A stretch of DNA of 64,000 nucleotides from Tateyamaria omphalii (lineage in GTDB: Bacteria; Pseudomonadota; Alphaproteobacteria; Rhodobacterales; Rhodobacteraceae). The translations under genes were made by a program, and so were the position numbers. Positions 32,376 through 45,654 of this stretch are shown in pieces. The notes beneath the pieces were generated by a model. The model was not told the origin of the DNA, ran no database searches, and saw only the letters and a program-made list of their open reading frames with translations. Position 1 is the first letter of the stretch. Each line of letters starts with the position of its first letter. Location: the NCBI RefSeq assembly GCF_019802125.1, contig NZ_JAHVHT010000001.1:248001-312000 (forward strand). Reading direction: 5' to 3'.

Positions 32376-34696
32376 CAGTCTGCGGTCAGAAGCGGTGGCT
32401 TGTCGCCCGAGATGCGCGGGTTGTCGGGGCCCGACAGTTTCAGGTCCAGCTCACCGTTCTTGACGCCCACGCGGACAACGCCGCCTTTCATCAGCTTGCC
32501 AAAGAGCAACTCTTCGGCCAGCGGCTTCTTGATGTGCTCCTGGATCACGCGGCCCAGCGGACGCGCGCCCATCTTGTCGTCGTAACCCTTTTCGGCCAGC
32601 CATTCGGCCGCAGGTTTCGTCAACTCGATGGTCACATTGCGATCCATCAACTGAGCTTCCAGTTGCAGCACGAACTTCTCGACCACCGACAGGATCGTGT
32701 CGCGGCCCAGCGGCGCAAAGCTGATCACCGCATCCAGACGGTTGCGGAATTCCGGCGTGAACGTGCGTTCGATGGCGGCCGTATCCTCGCCCTCGCGACG
32801 GTCGCGGCCAAAGCCGACTGCGGCCTTCGCCATGTCCGAGGCACCGGCATTCGACGTCATGATCAGGATCACGTTGCGGAAATCCACGGTGCGGCCGTTA
32901 TGGTCGGTCAGCTGGCCGTTATCCATGACCTGCAGCAGGATGTTGTAGACATCCGGGTGCGCCTTCTCGATCTCATCGAGCAGCAGCACGCAGTGCGGAT
33001 GCTGGTCGACGCCGTCGGTCAGCAGACCACCCTGGTCAAAGCCCACATAGCCCGGAGGGGCACCGATCAGGCGCGAAACCGCGTGTTTCTCCATGTATTC
33101 CGACATGTCGAAGCGCAGCATTTCCACACCCAGCGTGTCTGCCAGTTGCTTGGCCACTTCGGTCTTGCCCACACCCGTCGGCCCAGCAAACAGGTAGTTG
33201 CCGATGGGCTTTTCGGGCTCGCGCAGACCGGCACGCGCCAGTTTTATGGCCGAGGACAGAGCCTCGATCGCCGGATCCTGACCGAACACCACGCGCTTGA
33301 GCGACACTTCGAGGTCCTTGAGGGTCTCGGCATCGTCCTTGGACACGTTTTTGGGCGGAATGCGGGCGATCTTGGCCACGACATTCTCGATCTCTTTGGT
33401 GCCGATGGTCTTGCGACGCTTCGCAGCGGCGACCAGATGTTGGGCCGCTCCCGCCTCGTCGATCACGTCGATGGCGCTGTCGGGCAGCTTGCGGTCGTTA
33501 ATGTACCGGCTGGCCAATTCCACAGACGTCTTGATCGCGTCCGAGGTGTATTTGACGCCGTGGTGATCCTCGAAATAGGGCTTGAGGCCCTTGAGGATCT
33601 TCGTGGCATCTTCCACCGACGGCTCGTTCACGTCGATCTTCTGGAACCGACGCGACAGCGCGCGGTCCTTCTCGAAATGCTGGCGGAACTCCTTGTAAGT
33701 GGTCGATCCCATGGTGCGCAGCTTGCCACCCTGCAAGGCAGGTTTCAGCAGGTTGGACGCATCCATCGCGCCACCCGAAGTCGCACCAGCACCGATCACG
33801 GTGTGGATCTCGTCGATGAACAGGACGGCATCCTTGTGCTCTTCCAGCTCGGTCACGACGGCCTTCAGACGTTCCTCGAAGTCACCGCGATACCGCGTGC
33901 CAGCCAGCAGCGCGCCCATATCAAGCGAGTAGATGGTGGTGCCGGACAGAACCTCAGGCGTCTCACCGGCCACGATCTTCCGTGCAAGACCTTCCGCAAT
34001 GGCGGTTTTGCCCACACCGGGATCACCCACCAGCAGCGGGTTGTTCTTGCGGCGGCGGCACAGCACCTGAATGCAGCGTTCCACCTCGTCCGAGCGGCCG
34101 ATCAGCGGGTCAATATCGCCCTCGCGCGACTTCTCGTTCAGGTCCACGCAGTATTTGGCAAGCGCGCTTTCCTTCTTCTCGCCCTCGGTCACGCCCTGCG
34201 GCTCTTCCTCAGCCTCGGGTGCACCGGACACGGGGCGGCTCTCGCCAAAGGCCGGGTCCTTGGCGACACCATGGGCGATGAAGTTCACCGCGTCGTAGCG
34301 GGTCATGTCCTGCTCTTGCAGGAAGTAAGCGGCATTGGATTCGCGTTCGGCAAAGATGGCGACCAGCACATTTGCACCTGTCACTTCGGTGCGCCCGGAC
34401 GACTGCACGTGAATGGCGGCGCGCTGGATCACGCGCTGGAACGCGGCAGTCGGCACTGCCTCGGACCCGTCAATGTCGGTCACAAGGTTCGACAGATCGT
34501 CGTCCACGAATTCTTCGAGCGTGCCGCGCAGCTCGTCAATGTTCACCGAGCACGCCTGCATCACGCGGCGCGCGTCCGGTTCGTCGATCAGGGACAACAG
34601 CAGGTGCTCGAGCGTTGCAAATTCGTGCCGGCGTTCGTTGGCCAGCGCGAGCGCCTGGTGAATGGCTTTTTCGAGTGTCGTCGAGAATGAAGGCAC
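32375..34696 (-). CDS. clpA: ATP-dependent Clp protease ATPase subunit ClpA
   Basis: Hexameric AAA+ unfoldase that feeds ClpP. 773 residues. The Clp_N double repeat ([28 protein letters not shown] in parts) is followed by AAA1 with Walker A GDPGVGKT and AAA2 with GPTGVGKT. The absence of a ClpB-type middle coiled coil identifies ClpA, and [17 protein letters not shown] is typical of the C-terminal D2 region. GTG 34696, preceded by AAAGGAGC, was chosen over an in-frame ATG at 34852 because family similarity begins VPSFSTTLE. It heads a transcript including the M23 peptidase. Confidence 0.96.
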   Translation of the reverse strand: MPSFSTTLEKAIHQALALANERRHEFATLEHLLLSLIDEPDARRVMQACSVNIDELRGTLEEFVDDDLSNLVTDIDGSEAVPTAAFQRVIQRAAIHVQSSGRTEVTGANVLVAIFAERESNAAYFLQEQDMTRYDAVNFIAHGVAKDPAFGESRPVSGAPEAEEEPQGVTEGEKKESALAKYCVDLNEKSREGDIDPLIGRSDEVERCIQVLCRRRKNNPLLVGDPGVGKTAIAEGLARKIVAGETPEVLSGTTIYSLDMGALLAGTRYRGDFEERLKAVVTELEEHKDAVLFIDEIHTVIGAGATSGGAMDASNLLKPALQGGKLRTMGSTTYKEFRQHFEKDRALSRRFQKIDVNEPSVEDATKILKGLKPYFEDHHGVKYTSDAIKTSVELASRYINDRKLPDSAIDVIDEAGAAQHLVAAAKRRKTIGTKEIENVVAKIARIPPKNVSKDDAETLKDLEVSLKRVVFGQDPAIEALSSAIKLARAGLREPEKPIGNYLFAGPTGVGKTEVAKQLADTLGVEMLRFDMSEYMEKHAVSRLIGAPPGYVGFDQGGLLTDGVDQHPHCVLLLDEIEKAHPDVYNILLQVMDNGQLTDHNGRTVDFRNVILIMTSNAGASDMAKAAVGFGRDRREGEDTAAIERTFTPEFRNRLDAVISFAPLGRDTILSVVEKFVLQLEAQLMDRNVTIELTKPAAEWLAEKGYDDKMGARPLGRVIQEHIKKPLAEELLFGKLMKGGVVRVGVKNGELDLKLSGPDNPRISGDKPPLLTAD

Positions 34697-34891
34697 GAGC
34701 GTGCTCCTTTCGATCGGGGTCGGGTGGGGGCGCCAAGGAATATCGAGGCCCCGTACCAACCATGGCCTCATGTGTTTAAGTTTGGTTGAAGATCGCGCGG
34801 CTTCAAGGCTTTTTTCGACCTTGACCCTCACAATGTCCGTGAGTGACGTCACGATGGTGTCGTTTTGGGCGTGTTGGTGGACCTATCCGTC

Positions 34892-35659
34892 TCAGAAGTT
34901 GTCCTTCCGGGTACGGATTTCCGTGAACACGTCGGTGGCGTTGGCGCCTTCCATGCCCAAATGGGCCTGAATGGCGGGATCATGGGCGCGCAAAAACGGG
35001 TTTGTGGCCAATTCTTCGGACAAAAGCGATGGAACGGTCGGGGTGCCCGATGCGCGTTTCTCGGCCACCTCGCGGACCCGAGATATAAGGTCGGGATTTT
35101 CGGGATCAATGGTCAGTGCGAATTTGCCGTTGGCGGCGGTGTATTCGTGGCCGGAATAGACGACGGTGTCAGCAGGCAGGTTGGCGAGCTTCTGCAGGCT
35201 TTCGTGCATCTGCGGTTTGGTCCCCTCGAACACCCGGCCACAGCCCAGGGCCATCAGGCTGTCGGCGGTGAACACGGCCTTGGACGCCGGGAAATGAAAG
35301 GCAATGTGCCCGACCGTGTGACCCGAGACGTCGATGATCGTCGCTGTTTCTTCGCCAACAGTGATCGTGTCGCCCTCGGCCACCTTCACATCCAGCGCAG
35401 GCAATCGTTCCGCATCGGCTGCAGCGCCGATAACGCGGGCGGGGTAGGCAGCCAGAATCTCAGCCAGCCCGTCCACGTGGTCATAGTGATGGTGGGTCAG
35501 CAGCACGTCCGTCAGCCGCCAGCCGGTCTCGTCCAACACCGCCAGGATCGGCGCGGCCTCCGGTGCGTCGATCAGCGCGGTGTCACCCGTGGCCGGATCA
35601 TGGGCCAGAAATGCGTAATTGTCGCTCAGGCAGGGGATCGTGCGAATGTCGAGAGGCAT
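34892..35659 (-). CDS. gloB: Hydroxyacylglutathione hydrolase (glyoxalase II)
   Basis: Metallo-beta-lactamase-fold hydrolase of S-lactoylglutathione. 255 residues. The dinuclear metal motif THHHYDHVDG (H56, H58, D60, H61) is present, with SGHTVGHIAFH, FTADSLMALGCGR and YSGHEYT. The C-terminal HAGH helical domain ends VFTEIRTRKDNF. The ATG at 35659 is where the family begins, although the frame is open to 36250. It is divergent from a methyltransferase gene, a pairing common in alphaproteobacteria. Confidence 0.96.
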   Translation of the reverse strand: MPLDIRTIPCLSDNYAFLAHDPATGDTALIDAPEAAPILAVLDETGWRLTDVLLTHHHYDHVDGLAEILAAYPARVIGAAADAERLPALDVKVAEGDTITVGEETATIIDVSGHTVGHIAFHFPASKAVFTADSLMALGCGRVFEGTKPQMHESLQKLANLPADTVVYSGHEYTAANGKFALTIDPENPDLISRVREVAEKRASGTPTVPSLLSEELATNPFLRAHDPAIQAHLGMEGANATDVFTEIRTRKDNF

Positions 35660-35731
35660 GGCAATTCGGCTCTTTGTGCTTACTGTTAGGGACAAGGTGG
35701 TCCCAAAGGGCCGGATGGACAAGAGAAGATC

Positions 35732-36475
35732 ATGCATCTCGACGTGCAGGACCTGCGCAACTTCTACTACCGCAGTGCGCTGGGGCGGGCTGCGCAGGCG
35801 TCGCTCAGGCGGCGACTGGTAGAATTGTGGCCGGAAGCCAAGGGGCAGACGGTGGCGGGCTTCGGCTTTGCCGCGCCGCTCTTGCGGCCCTATCTGGCCG
35901 ATGCGCGCAGGGTGATCGCCCTGATGCCGGGCCCACAGGGGGTGATGCCGTGGCCCGCGGACATGGACAACGTGTCGGTCCTGACCGAAGAAACCCTCTG
36001 GCCCATTGAAACAGGCCACGTGGACAAGCTGGTGATGCTGCACGGGCTCGAAACGTCGGAACGGGCCTACGATCTGCTGGAGGAGGCGTGGCGCGTGCTC
36101 GGGCCGGGAGGCAAGGCGCTGTTCATCGTGCCGAACCGCGCGGGGCTCTGGTCCCGGCGGGATCGCACGCCCTTTGGTTACGGGCGCCCCTACTCGGCAG
36201 GCCAGCTCGAGACTCAGTTGCGCAAGCACCAGTTCCTGCCTGAACGGCATGTGGGGGCGCTCTACCAGATGCCCTCAGGGCGGCGGGTGTGGATGAAATC
36301 GGCGGCCATGTTCGAAAAAGTGGGGCGGCTCATGCCCGGCATGTTCGCGGGCGGCGCATTCATGGTTGAGGCGTCAAAACTGGTCTACCCGCCCAAGGGC
36401 AAGGTGGCACGGTCCAAGGCCAAGCGGCAGAAGGTGCCGCAAGGGGTCACGGCACCGGTGGCGGGGCGGGTCTAG
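35732..36475 (+). CDS. SAM-dependent methyltransferase-like protein
   Basis: 247 residues. The core resembles class I methyltransferases: a post-I motif around [50 protein letters not shown] (in parts) and a later substrate-lid region. Motif I is degenerate (GFGF rather than GxGxG). The C-terminus is Lys/Arg-rich. Homologues often sit divergently from gloB in Rhodobacterales and Rhizobiales, but the substrate is unknown. Confidence 0.82.
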   Translation: MHLDVQDLRNFYYRSALGRAAQASLRRRLVELWPEAKGQTVAGFGFAAPLLRPYLADARRVIALMPGPQGVMPWPADMDNVSVLTEETLWPIETGHVDKLVMLHGLETSERAYDLLEEAWRVLGPGGKALFIVPNRAGLWSRRDRTPFGYGRPYSAGQLETQLRKHQFLPERHVGALYQMPSGRRVWMKSAAMFEKVGRLMPGMFAGGAFMVEASKLVYPPKGKVARSKAKRQKVPQGVTAPVAGRV

Positions 36476-36494
36476 CCGCCCCGACCAGAAGCAA

Positions 36495-37976
36495 TCAGGC
36501 GACGATCATCACTTGATCCGCTGTCATCCCGGTGGTGCCGACCAGCCGGATGACGGCAATGCCGGGGTCCTGACCAGACCGCGGCGTATACGTCACTTCG
36601 ACATCCGTGAAACTGCCATCGCTTGCTTCGACGATGTCGACCTCGTCCACGGCGACGTCCTGCGTTTGAAAGACGCCAACCATCAACACATCCTCGGCCG
36701 GGTCGAAGTCGGTCACCGAAAGGTAAACATCCTCGGCCCGGCCATTCAGCGGGTTCCAGACCATGGCGCTGATCGTGTCCTCGCCGTCACCGGTGGTGAC
36801 CGTCGCTGGCCCATCTTCATCACGAAACTGGTTCCAGACCGTGAACAGGTCGTCGCCTGTGCCGCCATCACCGAAGGCGCCTGAATCGAGTTGCAGCGTG
36901 TCATTCCCGGCCCCGCCAAAACCCGAGGCCGCAGCTGTATCGACGCCGACGAAATCGTCTCCATCACCGCCATGCGCTTCCGAGCCATCGCCTGACACGG
37001 ACAAGCGGTCGTCACCGGCGTTGCCGAACAACGTGGCCTCGGCGTCCGTATAGCTGCGCAGGACATCCGCGCCTTCGCCGCCTTCCGCCGTGCCGCCCAG
37101 AAGGTCGATCGTGTCGTCGCCAAGACCGCCAATCACCGATCCGCTTTCGATATTGATCGAGTCGTTCCCATCGCCGCCATCGGCCGTGATGTCGGCACCG
37201 CCTTCGATCGTGTCGTCGCCTGCGCCACCATTCAGAGTGACGTCGGCGATGTTCGTGGTCAGGATGTCATCGCCACCTGCGCCGTCGATGGTGATCCCCC
37301 CGGTGGTCGCTTCGAACCAATCGGTATCGGCGGTGCCGACCGTATCTTCATCGACCTCCGTGGCGGGTACGCCGTTGCGCGTGACGACAAAGTCTTCGGG
37401 CAGAAAGGTGATCAATTCGTCGCCGTCCGTATTCGCTTCGAGGTAATACAGATCCACAGGCCGGTTCGCCGTCAGCTCGGGCAGCGGGGCGTCCATCTCA
37501 CCCTGCGTCGGGAAGGTGGCGAACCCGTCCGGTTCCAGGGCAACAGTGCCCAAGAGTTCCAGACCGAACTGTTCTTCAAAGTCCGCCAACTCGTAGGAAA
37601 AGGCGCCGCCCGGGAACACGTCCAGCCCGGGCACTTCGTTTTGCGTTTCCCAAGTGGCACCTGACCAATCCACGCCCTCGGGCACCAGATAGTACCGCGC
37701 TTCGTAGGTCTCGACGAAATTGTCCGGGTCATCCTCGGTGTCTGCGTAGATGATGGTTGCAAGTGTGCCGGTCTCGTCTTCGCCGACATCAATCCGGACA
37801 CCGTCCGCGCCCGCGTCAAAGGTTGCACCGGTATCCATGGGGACGGGATCTTCCACCGGATCCTGCGGCACTTCCGGATCTTCTGCCGTGGGGTCCGGGG
37901 CGTCGCCGTCGCCCTCCTGCGCAGCGGTCAACATCAACGCGCCGCCAAACAGCGCGAGCAAAGCAATTGCACTCAT
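36495..37976 (-). CDS. RTX-type calcium-binding repeat protein
   Basis: 493 residues, very acidic. An N-terminal hydrophobic segment (IALLALFGGALMLTAA) is followed by a Pro/Asp/Glu linker and a ~160-residue globular region. Degenerate nonapeptide repeats of GGxGxDxhx type lie at roughly 215-390 (GGAGDDTIEGG, GGDGNDSINI, GGDGDDFVGV). These fold as a calcium-binding beta roll. The C-terminal ~100 residues match the tail that follows such repeats in roseobacter proteins. The hydrophobic N-terminus may be a membrane anchor rather than a type I signal. Role unknown, probably surface or extracellular. Confidence 0.83.
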   Translation of the reverse strand: MSAIALLALFGGALMLTAAQEGDGDAPDPTAEDPEVPQDPVEDPVPMDTGATFDAGADGVRIDVGEDETGTLATIIYADTEDDPDNFVETYEARYYLVPEGVDWSGATWETQNEVPGLDVFPGGAFSYELADFEEQFGLELLGTVALEPDGFATFPTQGEMDAPLPELTANRPVDLYYLEANTDGDELITFLPEDFVVTRNGVPATEVDEDTVGTADTDWFEATTGGITIDGAGGDDILTTNIADVTLNGGAGDDTIEGGADITADGGDGNDSINIESGSVIGGLGDDTIDLLGGTAEGGEGADVLRSYTDAEATLFGNAGDDRLSVSGDGSEAHGGDGDDFVGVDTAAASGFGGAGNDTLQLDSGAFGDGGTGDDLFTVWNQFRDEDGPATVTTGDGEDTISAMVWNPLNGRAEDVYLSVTDFDPAEDVLMVGVFQTQDVAVDEVDIVEASDGSFTDVEVTYTPRSGQDPGIAVIRLVGTTGMTADQVMIVA

Positions 37977-38303
37977 AATACCCCCAGGACAATAACTGAG
38001 GCACCAGGGTGTATCGGCCCCCGAATTGAGTCAACTTATCGGGCGCCTTTGCACCGGATTTGTGCACAATGACCCTTGTCCGGCGGGATTGCCCGAAATG
38101 CCTGAATGATGCGGCTCATGCCGAATGCCGCACTCTTGCGCACAGGAATCGCCCACAAACGCGCACGTTTTGTGACCGAATTCTTACAATTCCTGCGGGC
38201 CATTCGGTCGCAGTTTTGTTAACTCTTTGAAAAGTCTCAAAAAGCACCGGAAGCGGTGTTCACGAACACATGTTGCGGGGTGACAAACCCTCTGCTACAT
38301 CCC

Positions 38304-38335
38304 CCCTGATTTTCACGCCTTGGCCAAAATCAGGG
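38304..38335 (+). promoter_or_regulatory. Hairpin in the atp operon leader
   Basis: A perfect 10-bp inverted repeat CCCTGATTTT/AAAATCAGGG with a 12-nt loop lies about 70 bp upstream of atpH. It is in the 426-bp gap (37977-38402) that must carry the atp promoter. I see no clear -35/-10 pair in this gap; a TTGCGG-N17-TACATC candidate (38273-38301) is weak. A 7-bp inverted repeat ACCGAAT/ATTCGGT lies near 38176-38210. Confidence 0.4.
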
Positions 38336-38402
38336 CGGTCCAACACCCCGGGCCACGCATCCCTCGTGCAGCAATCCGGGCCAAGACATCGAAAGGGTGG
38401 AC

Positions 38403-38963
38403 GTGTCCGAACCAGCTTCGATCTCCACAGGCATCGCAGCCCGCTATGCCACAGCTGTCTACGAACTTGCCAAGGAAGGCAAAGCCGTAAAAAAACTCGA
38501 AGGCGACATTGAAACCCTGACAGCCGCAATGGCCGACAGCGGTGATTTCAATGCCCTGATCCACTCGCCCGTCTACAGCCGGGAAGAGCAGGCCGCCGCC
38601 ATCACTGCCATCGCGAAAAAAGCCAAGCTGACGGACCTGACGGCCAACACGCTGGCGCTCATGGCTGAAAAGCGTCGCCTGTTCGTGCTGCCGCAACTGG
38701 TGCAGGCGCTGCGCGAAGTGATTGCCGAAGACAAGGGCGAGCTGACCGCTGACGTGACAAGTGCCAAGGCGCTGACCAAGACGCAGTCGGACAAACTCGC
38801 CAAGACGCTCAAGGCCCGCATGGGCAAGGACGTCACCATCAATGCCTCCGTCGATGAAAGCCTCATCGGCGGTTTGATCGTTAAAGTGGGCTCGAAGATG
38901 ATCGACACGTCGATCCGCTCCAAGCTCGCTTCACTCCAGAATGCAATGAAAGAGGTCGGATAA
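38403..38963 (+). CDS. atpH: ATP synthase F1 subunit delta
   Basis: OSCP/delta subunit of the peripheral stalk joining F1 to Fo. About 186 residues, with [18 protein letters not shown] at the N-terminus and [18 protein letters not shown] near the C-terminus, both family signatures. GTG 38403 (M-S-E-P) is preferred; GTG 38397 is also possible. It is the first gene of atpHAGDC, with 0 nt between its stop and atpA. Confidence 0.96.
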   Translation: MSEPASISTGIAARYATAVYELAKEGKAVKKLEGDIETLTAAMADSGDFNALIHSPVYSREEQAAAITAIAKKAKLTDLTANTLALMAEKRRLFVLPQLVQALREVIAEDKGELTADVTSAKALTKTQSDKLAKTLKARMGKDVTINASVDESLIGGLIVKVGSKMIDTSIRSKLASLQNAMKEVG

Positions 38964-40505
<1,542 letters not shown>

Positions 40506-40517
40506 GGAGATCGGGCA

Positions 40518-42835
<2,318 letters not shown>

Positions 42836-42837
42836 TC

Positions 42838-42906
42838 GTAAGGCGGGTTTAAACCCGCCCTACATCTCAATCTCCGGGCGTAGGGCGGGGGTCTCCCCGC
42901 CGCCCC
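42838..42906. repeat. REP-like palindrome dimer in the atpD-atpC intergenic space
   Basis: Unit 1 (42838-42863) has arms GTAAGGCGGGTTT/AAACCCGCCCTAC with one mismatch. Unit 2 (42880-42906) has GGCGGGG/CCCCGCC arms and ends CCGCCGCCCC. The 42-bp offset between unit starts is nearly the same as in the dimer at 54585-54652 (43 bp). It is transcribed within the atp operon and may set atpC dosage. Confidence 0.7.
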
Positions 42907-42921
42907 AAATAGGAGAAGACG

Positions 42922-43347
42922 ATGCAATTTGATTTGGTATCGCCCGAGCGCAGCCTCGCGTCCATGGATGCGACAGCCGTGCAAATTCCCGGTGCCGATG
43001 GCGACATGACCGTGATGGCCGACCACGCCCCCACGATCACGACCCTGCGCCCCGGCGTGCTCAAGGTCGAGGCGGGCAGCGAAACCCACGAATACGTGGT
43101 GACCGGCGGCTTTGCCGAGATTGGTGCTGCTGGCGTGTCGGTTCTGGCGGAACGTGCCGTGGCCAAGGGTGACATGACCCAGGACCAGATGGACGCCATG
43201 TTCGACGAAGCGCAGGACATCTACAACCGCGCCAAGGACAACTTCCAGAACGAACCGGGTCCTGTCGATGACGCAGCCAAGCTGCTCGCCGACATGGTCG
43301 CCATGGGCGGAGAGATCGGGCTCGGCACCAAGCAGCCGAACCTCTGA
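42922..43347 (+). CDS. atpC: ATP synthase F1 subunit epsilon
   Basis: Rotor subunit and intrinsic inhibitor. 141 residues, with the beta-sandwich N-terminal domain ([34 protein letters not shown] in parts) and a short C-terminal helical part. AGGAGAAG precedes the ATG. It is the last F1 gene, followed by a terminator. Fo genes are not in the window, matching the split F1/Fo arrangement of alphaproteobacteria. Confidence 0.97.
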   Translation: MQFDLVSPERSLASMDATAVQIPGADGDMTVMADHAPTITTLRPGVLKVEAGSETHEYVVTGGFAEIGAAGVSVLAERAVAKGDMTQDQMDAMFDEAQDIYNRAKDNFQNEPGPVDDAAKLLADMVAMGGEIGLGTKQPNL

Positions 43348-43365
43348 CCCTTCGACACCGAATGG

Positions 43366-43404
43366 ACAAGGGCCTCGCATTTCGCGGGGCCTTTTCACTT
43401 TTTT
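43366..43404 (+). terminator. Intrinsic terminator of the atp operon
   Basis: An imperfect GC stem (AAGGGCCTCGC/GCGGGGCCTT, one bulge) followed by TTTTCACTTTTTT, 20 bp after the atpC stop. Confidence 0.8.
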
Positions 43405-43462
43405 AGCCTTAAAATGCGACGGTGACGTGTTACGACATTGTGACACTCAAAAGAACGACCAG

Positions 43463-43813
43463 ATGAAACGACTGCGCAACCACCTGATTGGGATCGATCA
43501 AGGCGATACGGTCCTGTTTTCCGACTTCGAAGACGGGGGCGAGATGTGGACCGGCCGCGGCCAACGCGAACGCCGCCGCCGCATCGCATTTTCCGAACCG
43601 TTCCGGACGGAGCCGTCGGTGCACGTCTCCATCTCCATGTGGGACGTCGACGCGGAAACGCCAGTGCGGGCTGACGTGGCCGCGGAAACGATCACGCAGG
43701 ACGGGTTTGACCTGGTCTTTCGCACCTGGGGTGACACAAGGGTCGCCCGCGTGCGCCTCGCCTGGATGGCCATGGGAGAGCTGCGGCAGGCAGACGACTG
43801 GGACCTGTACTAG
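43463..43813 (+). CDS. H-type lectin domain protein
   Basis: 116 residues starting MKRLRNHLIGIDQGD. The C-terminal ~90 residues fit the H-type lectin domain known from snail agglutinin and Dictyostelium discoidins. The pattern is a hydrophobic FSEPFRTEPSVHVSIS strand, RADVAAETITQDGFDLVF and a final W-x-A/MG-like WMAMGEL strand. No signal peptide is present, so sugar binding may be cytoplasmic or incidental. An ATG follows a weak purine-rich site. Similar genes near atpC recur in roseobacters in my recollection. Confidence 0.75.
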   Translation: MKRLRNHLIGIDQGDTVLFSDFEDGGEMWTGRGQRERRRRIAFSEPFRTEPSVHVSISMWDVDAETPVRADVAAETITQDGFDLVFRTWGDTRVARVRLAWMAMGELRQADDWDLY

Positions 43814-43964
43814 GACTGAGCGCGGGATTTCGCCTCCAAACCCGTCTTGACGACACGCGACAACGCCGACCTCAAGGTCCAAAGCAGGATACGTGCTTTC
43901 TGCCTTCGCACAGCCGGTCTAGTCTGCGCGTTAAAGGCAAAGCTGCGCAACGCGATGAACCCCG

Positions 43965-44858
43965 ATGATCAACGCCCAAGATTTGCTGTCGCTTTCCGAT
44001 CTCGCCGCGGAGGAGATCGAGCATTTGGCAGAACGGGCGATCCAGCTTGAATGTGATTGGGTAAACAGATGCACGCCAAGGTCTCTGAACGGTGCGCGCA
44101 TCGGTTCAATTGCCGAACTGCCCGGCTGGCGCAACCCGACGGCCCTGTCGCTCGGTGTGGCAGAGATGGGCGGGACATGCGTCACGGTCACTGCCGGGCT
44201 CGAGGGCGCGGAAGAACTGCATGACCTCGCGGCCTACATGGACAACTGGTTCGATCTGCTCGCCGTCCGAACGCCCAGCCTTGAAAAACTGCGGCGTTTT
44301 GCAGACGCTCTTGCGTGTCCCGTCCTGAATCTCAGGACCAATGACAATCATCCCTGTGAGGTTCTGGGCGATCTTGCCTTTGCACTCTCGGTGAGAGGCT
44401 CCTGGGATGGCATGACCGTGGCAATGGTCGGCCCCGCAGCCAATATCGCGCAATCGTGGATCGAAGCCGCCTCTGTCTTGCCGATCAACGTCATTCAGGT
44501 AACCCCGGCAGGATTTGGGTTCTCGCCCGACACTCTTCCAGATCGCGCGCGGGTGTCGTCTGATCCGGCCGTGATCAGCGACGCTGACATGATCGTCACA
44601 GATTGCTGGCCAAGCGGCATCTCGGCGGACGCGGAATGCGAATTCCAGCGCTTCCGGATCACATCCGAAACACTGGATCGCGCAAAGTCGGATGTCCTGT
44701 TCGTGCCTTGTCCACCCGTGACACGGAACGAGGAGGTCAGCGCGGATGCAATGGAACACCCGCGCTGCGTTGCCACGCGGGCCAAGGCTTACCTGATGCA
44801 CGCCCAGAATGCGTATGTGGAAGCGGCGCTGGCCGGCAAATCAAAAGGCCGTTGTTGA
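43965..44858 (+). CDS. Aspartate/ornithine carbamoyltransferase-fold paralogue with altered carbamoyl-phosphate site
   Basis: 297 residues aligned by landmarks to ornithine carbamoyltransferase. NHPCEVLGDLAFAL (about 128-141) corresponds to HPCQ...LADL, MVGPAANIAQSW to VGDGNNVANSW, TDCWPS to TDVWVS, and FVPCPP to HCLP. The first landmark is missing. The STRTR phosphate loop is replaced by LPGWRNPTALSLGVAE (about 52-67). It is therefore probably not a standard carbamoyltransferase. It is monocistronic, after the lectin gene, with a TTGACG-like -35 in the 150-bp gap. Confidence 0.75.
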   Translation: MINAQDLLSLSDLAAEEIEHLAERAIQLECDWVNRCTPRSLNGARIGSIAELPGWRNPTALSLGVAEMGGTCVTVTAGLEGAEELHDLAAYMDNWFDLLAVRTPSLEKLRRFADALACPVLNLRTNDNHPCEVLGDLAFALSVRGSWDGMTVAMVGPAANIAQSWIEAASVLPINVIQVTPAGFGFSPDTLPDRARVSSDPAVISDADMIVTDCWPSGISADAECEFQRFRITSETLDRAKSDVLFVPCPPVTRNEEVSADAMEHPRCVATRAKAYLMHAQNAYVEAALAGKSKGRC

Positions 44859-44925
44859 CCGTCCATCACAGTCCCCGGCGCATGAGGTACTCGGGCACCT
44901 TCAACAGGCCCCATTTTTCGAAAAC

Positions 44926-45654
44926 CTACCGCAACACGCTCGCCAGGAATTTCCGGGTCCGCTCCCGCTCCGGCGCAGAGAATATCGCGTCGGGCGCACC
45001 TTCCTCTGCCACGACACCCTGATCCATGAACACCACCCGGTCCGCGACTTCACGGGCAAAGGCCATCTCGTGTGTGGCCAGCACCATCGTCATCCCGTCA
45101 TCCCGCAATTGGCGCAGCACATCCAGCACCTCGCCCACCAGTTCCGGGTCCAGGGCGGATGTGATCTCGTCCAGCAGCATCGTCTGGGGACGCATCGCCA
45201 GTGCCCGGATCACCGCGACCCGCTGTTGCTGACCACCGGACAACTGGTCGGGGTATTTATTGATGTGATCGGCCAACCCGAACCGGACAAACAATGCCTC
45301 GATCCGGTCCCGCGCGTCCTCTCCCAGCACGCGGCGGGGGGCGAGGGCGACGTTCTCATAGGCCGTCATATGCGGAAACAGGTTGAAGCTCTGGAACACG
45401 ATGCCGATGCGCTGGCGTACGGGGGCGAGGTCGAAACCGGGCTCGGCAATGTCCACACCGTCCAGCCACACTTCGCCATCGTCGACGGGCTCCAACCCAT
45501 TCATGCAGCGCAACAGCGTCGATTTGCCCGATCCGGACGCGCCGATCAGGCACACCATCTCGCCCGGTGCGATGTCCAGGTCGATGCCACGCAGCACCTG
45601 CACGTCGTCAAAGCTTTTCGTCACGCCGCGCAGGGACAGTCTAGGATCTTGCAT
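44926..45654 (-). CDS. Polar amino acid ABC transporter, ATP-binding protein
   Basis: 242 residues of the GlnQ/HisP subfamily. Walker [11 protein letters not shown]-loop [15 protein letters not shown], signature [15 protein letters not shown] and Walker [16 protein letters not shown] are present. It is the last gene of the operon (binding protein-permease-ATPase), overlapping the permease by 14 nt. In this family it energises uptake of a polar amino acid or related solute. Confidence 0.94.
   Translation of the reverse strand: MQDPRLSLRGVTKSFDDVQVLRGIDLDIAPGEMVCLIGASGSGKSTLLRCMNGLEPVDDGEVWLDGVDIAEPGFDLAPVRQRIGIVFQSFNLFPHMTAYENVALAPRRVLGEDARDRIEALFVRFGLADHINKYPDQLSGGQQQRVAVIRALAMRPQTMLLDEITSALDPELVGEVLDVLRQLRDDGMTMVLATHEMAFAREVADRVVFMDQGVVAEEGAPDAIFSAPERERTRKFLASVLR

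Noticed and set aside
32306..34690. 794-codon plus-strand ORF opposite clpA
   Set aside because: Exact antisense shadow of clpA, which has all AAA+ motifs. The plus-strand product has no recognisable domain. Similar shadows opposite atpA, groEL and phaA were rejected for the same reason.
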